In this document: piece after piece, positions 6,984 through 14,179 of the stretch | How positions within the stretch are numbered: position 1 is the stretch's first letter | How the letters are laid out: each line of letters begins with the position of its first letter | Origin: Candidatus Saccharimonadota bacterium | GTDB lineage: Bacteria > Patescibacteriota > Saccharimonadia > Saccharimonadales > UBA4665 | Length of the DNA: 43,482 bases | Direction of reading: 5' to 3' | Assembly (NCBI GenBank): GCA_027346135.1 | Contig: DAIESS010000003.1 | Location: forward strand, 1-43,482 | Notes under the pieces: model-generated | The model's database searches: none | Told to the model about the DNA's origin: nothing | What the model saw: only the letters and a program-made list of their open reading frames with translations | Position numbers and translations under genes: made by a program

Positions 6984-7229
6984 CTACTGTCGCTCTTGTT
7001 CGCGGCGTTGGGCCTCGTACTGGCGAGCCTTGCGGCTCAGCACGAACCCTGGCAGCAGGAACATGAGGGCCATGTAGCGCTCGGCATTTGTCATATCCAG
7101 CTTGATGGACATGACAAAGAAAACCGTCAGCACCAGCGATGCGACCTTTTTCCAGCCGTCGGTTATGTCAACCAAAGCGCCGCCCGCTAGGGCTCCGAAG
7201 GCCACGGCAGCAAACAGCAAGATCGTCAT
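6984..7229 (-). CDS. 81-residue two-span membrane protein of GC-rich unit 3
   Basis: The start is set at 7229, where ATG overlaps the stop of the upstream gene as ATGA, a sign of translational coupling; the longer ORF-track frame (to 7454) runs through that gene. Residues about 1-24 (MTILLFAAVAFGALAGGALV) and 28-45 (VASLVLTVFFVMSIKL) are hydrophobic; a third weak segment (MALMFLLPGFVLS) follows, and the tail is charged (RKARQYEAQRREQERQ). No motif suggests an enzyme. GC content is raised relative to alaS. It is probably a partner of the 83-residue protein before it, with which it shares one mRNA. Family unknown. Confidence 0.72.
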   Translation of the reverse strand: MTILLFAAVAFGALAGGALVDITDGWKKVASLVLTVFFVMSIKLDMTNAERYMALMFLLPGFVLSRKARQYEAQRREQERQ

Positions 7230-7477
7230 GATCGTGTGTCTTTCTCTTCGGCCTTGTTCTGAACGGGGTTTAGTCCGTTTATGATCGCCTTGGCGAAGCC
7301 GTGAGCGGCCAGATATAGCGCAAAGCCGGTAGCGACCACCAGGGCCATCATGGCAAAGTAGTCCAACATACCGTGGGAAGCTAGGTGTGCGACGATACCT
7401 GTCGTGTAGACAACATCCATCCACACCAGGACCGCAAGCGCCACATAGGGCCATGCCGAAAACAGGTTCTTGTCCAT
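7226..7477 (-). CDS. 83-residue two-span membrane protein of GC-rich unit 3
   Basis: The start is set at 7477 (MDKNLFSAWPYVALAVLVW), because AGGAG lies 5 nt before it, rather than at the ORF-track start 7555, which falls in the promoter. Two membrane helices are likely: about 8-32 (AWPYVALAVLVWMDVVYTTG) and 40-66 (LDYFAMMALVVATGFALYLA). The charged tail ends KAEEKDTRS. It is the first gene of unit 3, about 60 nt after the predicted transcription start, and couples by ATGA to the 81-residue gene. The paired small membrane proteins recall holin/antiholin-like or other two-component membrane modules, but there is no direct evidence. Family not recognised. Confidence 0.72.
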   Translation of the reverse strand: MDKNLFSAWPYVALAVLVWMDVVYTTGIVAHLASHGMLDYFAMMALVVATGFALYLAAHGFAKAIINGLNPVQNKAEEKDTRS

Positions 7478-7526
7478 GTTTCTCCTAAAGGTACGGAAAC
7501 GCTGTGACGCGCTTCGGGTCGGTTGT

Positions 7527-7537
7527 TTCTTGACGAA
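7527..7537. repeat. TTCTTGACGAA box, copy 2 (start of unit 3)
   Basis: Begins 8 nt after the -10 box on the minus strand, exactly as in unit 2. Here the dyad is longer: GTTTC-TTGAC-GAAAC. Confidence 0.65.
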
Positions 7538-7545
7538 ACACAAAG

Positions 7546-7574
7546 ATTCTATCATAGTATGTATAATTTGTCAA
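7546..7574 (-). promoter_or_regulatory. Sigma-70-type promoter of unit 3
   Basis: TTGACA (7574-7569), 17-bp spacer, TAGAAT (7551-7546) on the minus strand. Its -35 box overlaps the -35 box of the divergent alaS promoter. Confidence 0.78.
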
Positions 7575-7595
7575 TATCCACACATCTGTTACAAT
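7568..7595 (+). promoter_or_regulatory. alaS promoter
   Basis: TTGTCA (7568-7573), 16-bp spacer, TACAAT (7590-7595). The ATG at 7603 is 7 nt after the -10, so the alaS mRNA is probably leaderless. Its -35 shares five bases with the divergent unit 3 promoter. Confidence 0.7.
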
Positions 7596-7602
7596 AGACA
7601 TC

Positions 7603-9585
7603 ATGACTGCTCAGGAAATCCGCAACAAATATCTAGAATTCTTCAAAAACCGTGGCCATGCCGTGATTACGCGCGCGCCACTTGTCTTAAAGGATGATCC
7701 AACCACGCTCTTTACCGGGTCGGGCATGCAGCCGATGATCCCATACCTTTTGGGTGAAACCCACACCAAGGGCCAACGCATTGTCGACAGCCAAACTTGT
7801 TTACGCGCTCAAGATATCGAAGATATTGGCGACAACCGCCACACGACTTTCTTCGAGATGCTCGGTAACTGGAGCTTGGGCGACTACTTCAAGGAGCAAC
7901 AGATTGAGTGGATGTGGGAATTCTTGAGCGAAGTTGTTGGGCTCGACATGGGCAAGCTTTACGTCACCTGTTTTATTGGTGCGCCAGAATACGACATTCC
8001 AAAAGACACCGAAGCAGCCACGGTTTGGAAACGCTTGTTTGAGTCAAAGGGGCTGTCGGCCGGTGAGGCCGAAATCGGCAGCGAAGAGCAGGGCGCTACG
8101 CGCGGCATCAAGGAAGGCGAGCGAATCTTTTATTACGACGGCAGCAAAAACTGGTGGAGTCGTAACGGCAAGCCCGAAACAACGCCGGTTGGTGACCCCT
8201 GTGGACCCGACAGCGAAATGTTTTACGATTTTGGAACGCCGCACGACCCAGCATACGGCGAAAACTGTCACCCCAACTGCGACTGCGGCCGCTTTATGGA
8301 GCTTGGCAATAATGTCTTTATGGCCTACAAAAAAGTGGCCGAGGGCAAGTTTGAGCCGCTCGAAAAACCGAACATCGACCACGGTTCGGGCCTGGAGCGC
8401 ATTGCTGCTGCCAAATTGAACGACCCAGATGTGTTCAAGATTAGCGTCATGAAGCCTATTATCGACAAGGTCGAGGCTTTGAGTGGCAAAAAGTACGAAA
8501 GTCACACTGCCAGCATGCGCGTCATCGCTGACCACTTGCGGGCGGCAACCTTCCTGGCCGTTGACGGCTGCGTGCCTAGCAACAAAGAACAGGGTTATGT
8601 TATGCGCCGCCTCGTTCGCCGGGCTGTTCGGTTTGCCTTTGAATTGGGCATCGAGCAGAACTTCTTGGAGCACGTCGTTCCGGTTGTTGCTGATATGTTC
8701 CATGACGATTACCCGGAAGTGGCGGCTAAGCGTGAAGAGGTCGTTGCTGTGCTCGTAAAAGAAGAAAAAGCCTTCCGCCAGACCCTGCGCAAGGGCCTCC
8801 AGGAATTTGAAAGAATGATGGTTTATAAAACTCTTGATAAGAACGATCATGTCATGAAACAATTTTTTGCTGTTGGTGATGAAGAAGGAAACATTGTTCA
8901 GGAGGCAAAAGCTAAGCCGAAAATTAACGGCAGCGATCTTTTTAAGCTATATGATACCTACGGTTTCCCTGTTGAACTGAGTACTGAAGAGGCATTCAGG
9001 CGGGGCTTTGATTTAACCCAAAACTGGCGCAAAGAATTTGACGCCAAGATGTCCGAGCAGCGCGCTCGCAGCCAGACGGCGGCTAAGGGTACGTTCAAAG
9101 GCGGTCTCGGCGGCCAGGATCTGATTCACAAGAAATACCACACCGCGACACACCTGATGTACCAGGCACTCCGAACAGTGCTCGGTGACCACGTTATTCA
9201 GCATGGCAGCAACATCACAGAAGAAAGATTACGATTCGACTTTAGCCACCCCGAAAAGATGACGCCGGAGCAAATTCAGCAGGTCGAAGACATCGTTAAT
9301 GAGCAGATTGACGCAGATTTAACGGTGACCTGGGAAGAGCACCCGACCAAAGAAGCTATCGAGCAGTTACACGTTCTGGGAGCCTTTGGCGACCGTTACG
9401 GTGATGTCGTTAAGTGCTATCGCATGCAAAAGGACGGTGCCGAAGCGCCATTCAGTTTTGAAATTTGCGGTGGCCCGCACGTCGACCACACCGCTCAACT
9501 CAAAGAAGACGGCAAGCGGTTCAAGATTCTCAAAGAAGAAAGCTCGTCATCCGGCATTCGCCGCATCAAAGCCGTTTTAGCCTAA
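7603..9585 (+). CDS. alaS: Alanyl-tRNA synthetase, short form without DHHA1/C-Ala
   Basis: 660 residues against about 870 for typical bacterial enzymes. It charges tRNA-Ala with alanine in the cytoplasm. The N-terminal class II core is intact (FFKNRGHAVITRAPLVLKDD; FEMLGNWSLGDYFK; GSGLERIAA). The editing (tRNA-SAD) domain keeps its zinc ligands in HTATH (H513, H517) and CGGPH (C622, H626; the usual form is CGGTH). The protein ends at GIRRIKAVLA, the point where the linker to the DHHA1 and C-Ala domains normally starts, so these are absent rather than frameshifted away: the stop is clean and the convergent gene begins 4 bp later. Reduced AlaRS forms are plausible for streamlined CPR genomes. 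The upstream promoter suggests a leaderless mRNA. Confidence 0.95.
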   Translation: MTAQEIRNKYLEFFKNRGHAVITRAPLVLKDDPTTLFTGSGMQPMIPYLLGETHTKGQRIVDSQTCLRAQDIEDIGDNRHTTFFEMLGNWSLGDYFKEQQIEWMWEFLSEVVGLDMGKLYVTCFIGAPEYDIPKDTEAATVWKRLFESKGLSAGEAEIGSEEQGATRGIKEGERIFYYDGSKNWWSRNGKPETTPVGDPCGPDSEMFYDFGTPHDPAYGENCHPNCDCGRFMELGNNVFMAYKKVAEGKFEPLEKPNIDHGSGLERIAAAKLNDPDVFKISVMKPIIDKVEALSGKKYESHTASMRVIADHLRAATFLAVDGCVPSNKEQGYVMRRLVRRAVRFAFELGIEQNFLEHVVPVVADMFHDDYPEVAAKREEVVAVLVKEEKAFRQTLRKGLQEFERMMVYKTLDKNDHVMKQFFAVGDEEGNIVQEAKAKPKINGSDLFKLYDTYGFPVELSTEEAFRRGFDLTQNWRKEFDAKMSEQRARSQTAAKGTFKGGLGGQDLIHKKYHTATHLMYQALRTVLGDHVIQHGSNITEERLRFDFSHPEKMTPEQIQQVEDIVNEQIDADLTVTWEEHPTKEAIEQLHVLGAFGDRYGDVVKCYRMQKDGAEAPFSFEICGGPHVDHTAQLKEDGKRFKILKEESSSSGIRRIKAVLA

Positions 9586-9589
9586 GTTA

Positions 9590-10600
9590 CTAGCGTGATT
9601 TGGCGTCTAGTATGTCTTTAGTGGCTCGGTGCAGTCGATTAAGAGCGCGAGACCCAGCAACTTGTGATTTCAGGAATCGTTGAAGCTGACCGGTGCCCAT
9701 TTCACGGCTTGAGAGCGAGACGGTTGATATAAGATGTTGAACTTGTCGTCCGCCAAGAAGGTCGAACCTATACTGTATTTGTTCCCCGATTGTGGCGACG
9801 ACGCCGGCAGTGGCACGAGTCAAAAAATCGCCCACCTCTAACCGATGCCATCTTTCGTAAGACTCTTGGGCATAGTCATTTGTGCCCAACGACTGGACGC
9901 CGAAAATATCGAGGTTGTAACGGCTGACATTACCACTCTTGGAGACCTTTAGAGCGGTACTACGTTCATACGGTAAAAACGTTTGGTCACCTAAACTAAA
10001 ATCGTATTTGTCTGTACCGTAGGTTAGTGTCTCCATACGGGTCGGGCGTCTTTTTGCTGCGACTTGTTCAAGAGTGTTAACGAGGCCATTTACAGAGAGG
10101 GGACGCTTACGCGGGTCAGTTGCTTTAGCGAATAGCTCATTCGTTTTTAGAACTCCGTCAAGCAAGTCGCCGACCGAATCGCCGTAACATACGTCGCTAG
10201 CTGGGGCGCCTGCTCGCTGCACCCAAAATGTTTTCTCGTGGACGGAGTCGGCTCGATTCGAATCAGTGGTTATGAGGGTATTTGGACTAAGACGACTGTC
10301 TTTCAGGGCTATTTGTAAGCTCGGGCTGTAATTGTGAGAAGGATTTTGAGCAATTGATACGTCCATTGTTTTATAGCCAACGCCCATTAGTCCTTGCAAC
10401 ATAAGTGGCACGCTACCGCTAAGGGCTACATCGCCAAGAAAAACATCACGGCGATCAGCGCAGTGATATCGCACTAAGCGATCACCGACCGACTGGATAA
10501 GGGCCTGGGCCGCCAGATGCTCCTTAGGGAGGAGTTCGAGGTCGGCTTCGGCGTGATTGGCCATGGGGTCATAACTCTGTAAAAACTCAGCAGAGACCAT
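9590..10600 (-). CDS. Hypothetical protein, lineage-specific
   Basis: 336 residues, convergent with alaS with a 4-bp gap. There is no signal peptide, membrane helix or recognised motif. Notable stretches are YHCADRRDVFLGDVALSGSV, KYDFSLGDQTFLPYERSTAL and a basic C-terminus (LNRLHRATKDILDAKSR). A mixed alpha/beta cytoplasmic protein is likely. The promoter is good: TTTACA, 17 bp, TATAAT at 10638-10610 on the minus strand, with the ATG 9 nt after the -10, so no Shine-Dalgarno is needed. Codon use looks like the backbone. I do not recognise the family and assign no function. Confidence 0.7.
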   Translation of the reverse strand: MVSAEFLQSYDPMANHAEADLELLPKEHLAAQALIQSVGDRLVRYHCADRRDVFLGDVALSGSVPLMLQGLMGVGYKTMDVSIAQNPSHNYSPSLQIALKDSRLSPNTLITTDSNRADSVHEKTFWVQRAGAPASDVCYGDSVGDLLDGVLKTNELFAKATDPRKRPLSVNGLVNTLEQVAAKRRPTRMETLTYGTDKYDFSLGDQTFLPYERSTALKVSKSGNVSRYNLDIFGVQSLGTNDYAQESYERWHRLEVGDFLTRATAGVVATIGEQIQYRFDLLGGRQVQHLISTVSLSSREMGTGQLQRFLKSQVAGSRALNRLHRATKDILDAKSR

Positions 10601-10609
10601 AATATTATA

Positions 10610-10638
10610 ATTATACTATAAATATTAAAAAATGTAAA
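10610..10638 (-). promoter_or_regulatory. Promoter of the 336-residue hypothetical gene
   Basis: TTTACA (10638-10633), 17-bp spacer, TATAAT (10615-10610), and ATG at 10600. A second TATAAT overlaps at 10609-10604. Confidence 0.65.
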
Positions 10639-10707
10639 TAGCTTAAGTGGTTTGATTGTGCAATATCGACTTCAACCGCGTCTGCACTGTGCTAAAATAA
10701 ACCGTAT

Positions 10708-12054
10708 ATGCTTGATAAGTTCAAGAACCTCGGCCGTGACTACGCCGGCAAGGCGGCTGGCGCAGTAAGCCGAGCCAGTAAAATGGCTGCCGCCAAAGCG
10801 CGCGATACTAAAAAGCCGGCTAACACCGAGTATATTGTTGGTCTCGACATTGGTACGGAATATGTTAAGGCGCTGATTGGCCAAGTTTCACCTGTTAGCG
10901 GCACCATCGAAATCATCGGCGTTGGCCGTCAGCACCAAAATTTGACCGATATGCAGGCCGGTGCCATCAGCGATATTGCCAGCGTTGTCCAGAACTGCGA
11001 TCAAGCTTTGAGTGAGGCCGAAGAGCAGGCAGGCGTTAGTGCCCGGACGGCCGTTATCGGTATTGCTGGTGAGCTGGTTAAGGGTACAACCACGACCGTG
11101 CGGATTAGCCGCAAATTGGCCAGCAAGCCGCTCGACATTGCCGAAATGGAAAAGATTATCCGCCTTGTCCAGGAACGGGCCGAAGATAACGCCAAGCGCC
11201 AGCTCGCATCCGATCTTGGTGGTAAAGACGTGGAAGTTCGCCTGGTTAACAGCGCACTTGTGAGCATCGAAATCGACAATTACCCGGTTACGAACCCGAT
11301 CGGTTTTCAGGGTAAGGACGTTGTCGTTCAGCTTTACACGGCTTTTGCACCGATGATTCACATTGGCGCGTTGGAGCGAACCGCTCAAGAATTGGACCTC
11401 GATTTGTTGGCCGTGGCGGCCGAACCGTTTGCCGTGGCTCGATCGGTCATCGGTAACACGCCGAACCAGTCGCTTAGCACTATCTTGATGGACGTCGGTG
11501 GTGGCACGACCGATATTGCCGTTATCAACGACGGTGGCGTCCAAGGTACCAAGATGTTTGGCATTGGTGGCCGTGCTTACACACGCAGTATTGAACGTGA
11601 AGCACATGTTAGTTTTGAGCAGGCTGAAGAACTAAAGTTGGCCCTAGCGACCGACAAAGTACCGCCAGCTAAGCGAAAAGCGATTGAGAGCGCCCTGCAA
11701 AAGACTGTTGATGTCTGGACAAGCGGTGTCGAGCTGGCTTTGGGTGAATTCGACAAGCTCGACCACTTACCATACACTTTGCACCTTTGTGGCGGCGGTT
11801 CTAGTTTGGACATGCTAAAAGATAGTCTGGCCGAGTCGGATTGGTACCGCAATTTGCCGTTCACGCGCAAACCGGTTGTGCGCTATATTCGCCCCGACCA
11901 GGTTGTCGGCATCACCGATGCTACCGGCAAAGTCACTGACCACACGTTCATCACGGCAATGGGCTTGTTGCGCGTTGGCGTTGATACGTTGCAATATAGT
12001 GGCACGAGCTCTGGCTCGATACGTGAAAAGATTGATAGGATGTTACAGGTATGA
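10708..12054 (+). CDS. FtsA/PilM-like actin-fold protein
   Basis: 448 residues. An actin-like ATPase fold is shown by phosphate-1 VGLDIGTEYVKALIG (about 44-58), the FtsA-type SHS2 insert region (about 95-180), and phosphate-2 LMDVGGGTTDIAVIND (about 260-275) followed by GIGGRAYTRSIE. The C-terminus SIREKIDRMLQV could form the amphipathic membrane helix that tethers FtsA and helps recruit FtsZ. The N-terminal basic 40 residues (AGKAAGAVSRASKMAAAKAR) are an extension not usual for FtsA. It overlaps the next gene by 4 bp (ATGA), so it is co-translated with a membrane protein of the baseplate-J-like type. PilM, the type IV pilus homologue, is the alternative; the SHS2 domain and the cluster with mltG favour a division or envelope role. 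The ATG is 9 nt after a TAAAAT box. Confidence 0.82.
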   Translation: MLDKFKNLGRDYAGKAAGAVSRASKMAAAKARDTKKPANTEYIVGLDIGTEYVKALIGQVSPVSGTIEIIGVGRQHQNLTDMQAGAISDIASVVQNCDQALSEAEEQAGVSARTAVIGIAGELVKGTTTTVRISRKLASKPLDIAEMEKIIRLVQERAEDNAKRQLASDLGGKDVEVRLVNSALVSIEIDNYPVTNPIGFQGKDVVVQLYTAFAPMIHIGALERTAQELDLDLLAVAAEPFAVARSVIGNTPNQSLSTILMDVGGGTTDIAVINDGGVQGTKMFGIGGRAYTRSIEREAHVSFEQAEELKLALATDKVPPAKRKAIESALQKTVDVWTSGVELALGEFDKLDHLPYTLHLCGGGSSLDMLKDSLAESDWYRNLPFTRKPVVRYIRPDQVVGITDATGKVTDHTFITAMGLLRVGVDTLQYSGTSSGSIREKIDRMLQV

Positions 12055-13751
12055 GCATGACCTCCGCCAATTCCGGCAAAGACACAGTTTACATAGATGT
12101 TGACGACGAAATTACGACAATTATCGATAAAGTTAACAGCTCCAGCCAAAAAATAGTTGCCTTGGTGCTACCTAAGCGCGCCACTGTTTTCCAGAGCATT
12201 GTTAACTTAAAACTGCTGAAGCGCAGCGCCGATAACGCCAAAAAGAATCTGGTTTTAATTACGTCCGAAGCCGGCTTGTTGCCGTTGGCCGGCACGGTTG
12301 GTCTGTATGTGGCTAAAAATTTGCAGAGCAAACCAGAAATCCCGGCCGTTCCAGGTGTAGTTGATGATGAAGTCATTGAGGAGCCTGACGACACGGCTTA
12401 TACAACTGAAAATGCCGGCGATCGGCCGATTGGCGAGTTAGCCGGTGCTGCCAGTGTGCCATTTGCAGCCGGTGGCATCGAAACATTAGACCTCGATAAT
12501 GATGATGAGGAAGAGGCCGAGCCAGTGGCCGCACCCATTGCTGCTAAGAGTACCGCCACTGCCTTAAGGAAAGACAAGAAGCTGAAGGTGCCTAACTTTA
12601 ACAAATTCCGAGTCTTGATCGCACTAGGCGTGTTAGCGATTGTATTGTTAATTGTCGGTTTGTACGTCGCGGCGAATGTATTGCCGAAGGCAACAATTTC
12701 GATTAAAACGGACGCCTCAGTCGTCAACACCAGCTTAGACTTGACGCTGGATACGGCAGCAAAATCGCTCAATAAAGCGACGTTAACGTTGCCGGCTCAA
12801 ACGGTCCAGCAGCAAAAAACTCAGTCAGAGCAAGTTGCCGCCACCGGCACTAAGAACAACGGAGACTTGGCGACGGGCAGTATTACGATGTCGGTTTGTA
12901 TCCCAGGTTTTACTGTTCCTAATGATGTTCCACGGGGCTCGGGCGTCAGCACTAGCGGCGTTACTTATATTACTCAGACAACCGCATCATTTAGTCCAGC
13001 TGGGCCGGATGCCGCTCACTCATGCTACAAATACGTTAGCGGATCGGTGGCCATAAACGCGCAAGCCGGCGGTACAAAATATAACGTTAGTTCGGCAACT
13101 TTTACCGTGGCAGGGCGCCCCGAAGTAACCGGTAGTGGCTCAGCTAGCGGTGGAACTGATAACATTATCAAAATCGTCCAGCAAGCCGACATCGACGGCG
13201 CTAAGCAGAACCTGGCCAAGGTTGCGGCCGACCCAATCAAAACTCAGCTAGCCAAAAACTTGCAGCAAGAAGGCTTGTACGCTCTTGTTGATACATTCGA
13301 CGCTGGCGACCCAACCGTTACTTCCAGCAGTAATGTTGGCGATACGGCCGACAACGTTACTGTTACAGCAACCTACACCTACACGATGTACGGCACAGAC
13401 AAGAGCAACCTCGATGCGGTTATAAACGATGACATTAAAAGCCAGGTCGACACTGGCAAGGAAACGATTTTGGACAATGGACTGGCAGCCGCTCAAATAC
13501 GGGTGACGGCATCGACGCCGACTAGCAAAAAGATCAATTTGCAGACTACCGGTACGGTTGGTCCTGACTTACACATTGATGACTTAAAGAAACAGACCGC
13601 CGGTAAGAAGACGGGTGAGGTTGTGCCAATGATTAAGAATTTGCCAGGAGTGACGGACGTTAACGTCAAGCTCAGCCCGTTCTGGGTAACCTCGGTTCCA
13701 ACCAATCCGTCCAAGGTCACTGTGGTGGTAGAAAAGCCCACCAAAAAATGA
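12051..13751 (+). CDS. Single-span membrane protein with baseplate-J-like extracellular region
   Basis: 566 residues. The cytoplasmic N-terminus (about 1-95) forms a compact alpha/beta domain (VYIDVDDEITTIIDKV; KIVALVLPKRATVFQSIVNL). An acidic linker and one transmembrane helix (about 185-210, IALGVLAIVLLIVGLYVAA) follow. The outer part has PKATISIKTD, then ATGTKNNGDLATGSITM, the repeat seen in CPR proteins usually annotated baseplate J/gp47. It has no injection-machine partners here, so that name reflects shared fold only. Overlaps link it to the FtsA-like gene (4 bp) and to ruvX (4 bp), so it is made in one operon with division and peptidoglycan genes. A role as a membrane partner of the actin-like protein is inference. 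Confidence 0.72.
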   Translation: MSMTSANSGKDTVYIDVDDEITTIIDKVNSSSQKIVALVLPKRATVFQSIVNLKLLKRSADNAKKNLVLITSEAGLLPLAGTVGLYVAKNLQSKPEIPAVPGVVDDEVIEEPDDTAYTTENAGDRPIGELAGAASVPFAAGGIETLDLDNDDEEEAEPVAAPIAAKSTATALRKDKKLKVPNFNKFRVLIALGVLAIVLLIVGLYVAANVLPKATISIKTDASVVNTSLDLTLDTAAKSLNKATLTLPAQTVQQQKTQSEQVAATGTKNNGDLATGSITMSVCIPGFTVPNDVPRGSGVSTSGVTYITQTTASFSPAGPDAAHSCYKYVSGSVAINAQAGGTKYNVSSATFTVAGRPEVTGSGSASGGTDNIIKIVQQADIDGAKQNLAKVAADPIKTQLAKNLQQEGLYALVDTFDAGDPTVTSSSNVGDTADNVTVTATYTYTMYGTDKSNLDAVINDDIKSQVDTGKETILDNGLAAAQIRVTASTPTSKKINLQTTGTVGPDLHIDDLKKQTAGKKTGEVVPMIKNLPGVTDVNVKLSPFWVTSVPTNPSKVTVVVEKPTKK

Positions 13752-14179
13752 CAGCCGCCACAGGGAAAATTCTAGCTCTTGATATTGGGACGGTGCGGAT
13801 CGGTTTGGCAATTGCCTCGACAGTGGCGCGTTTGAGTAGTCCGTATCGCACCATCGCGAACGACGATGCCGTCTGGCAGACGCTACGTGATATTTGCGCC
13901 AAAGAAGATGTCGTTCAGTTGGTTGCCGGCTTGCCGCGCGGCTTGGACGGGCAAGCTACCAACCAGACGGCCTATGCCGAGCAGTTTGTTGGTATGCTTG
14001 CGAGCGAGCTGAACTTACCGGTATCATTAATAGACGAGGCTGTGACCTCGCGCCAAGCCGAGACCGAATTGATGGCGCGCGGCAAGCAGTTTAGCAAGGG
14101 CGACATTGATGCTTTGGCGGCTGTCTACATCCTCGACGATTATTTACAAGAAAATCCTGTGAGAAACACTAATGAGTAG
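13748..14179 (+). CDS. ruvX: Putative pre-16S rRNA nuclease / Holliday junction resolvase-like YqgF
   Basis: 143 residues, normal length. The RNase H-like fold is complete: ILALDIGTVRIGLAIAS (catalytic Asp) at the N-terminus, GLPRGLDGQATNQT in the middle, DEAVTSRQAE and KGDIDALAAVYILDDYL (second catalytic Asp) near the C-terminus. The family trims the 5' end of 16S rRNA precursor and has been linked to recombination. It overlaps the upstream gene by 4 bp and mltG by 8 bp, a tight operon. The ruvX-mltG neighbourhood is common in bacteria, which supports both calls. Confidence 0.93.
   Translation: MTAATGKILALDIGTVRIGLAIASTVARLSSPYRTIANDDAVWQTLRDICAKEDVVQLVAGLPRGLDGQATNQTAYAEQFVGMLASELNLPVSLIDEAVTSRQAETELMARGKQFSKGDIDALAAVYILDDYLQENPVRNTNE

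Noticed and set aside
12051-13751. Phage tail or contractile injection system from the baseplate-J-like region
   Set aside because: No sheath, tube, spike or tail genes are nearby; the protein is a single-span membrane protein in a housekeeping operon.
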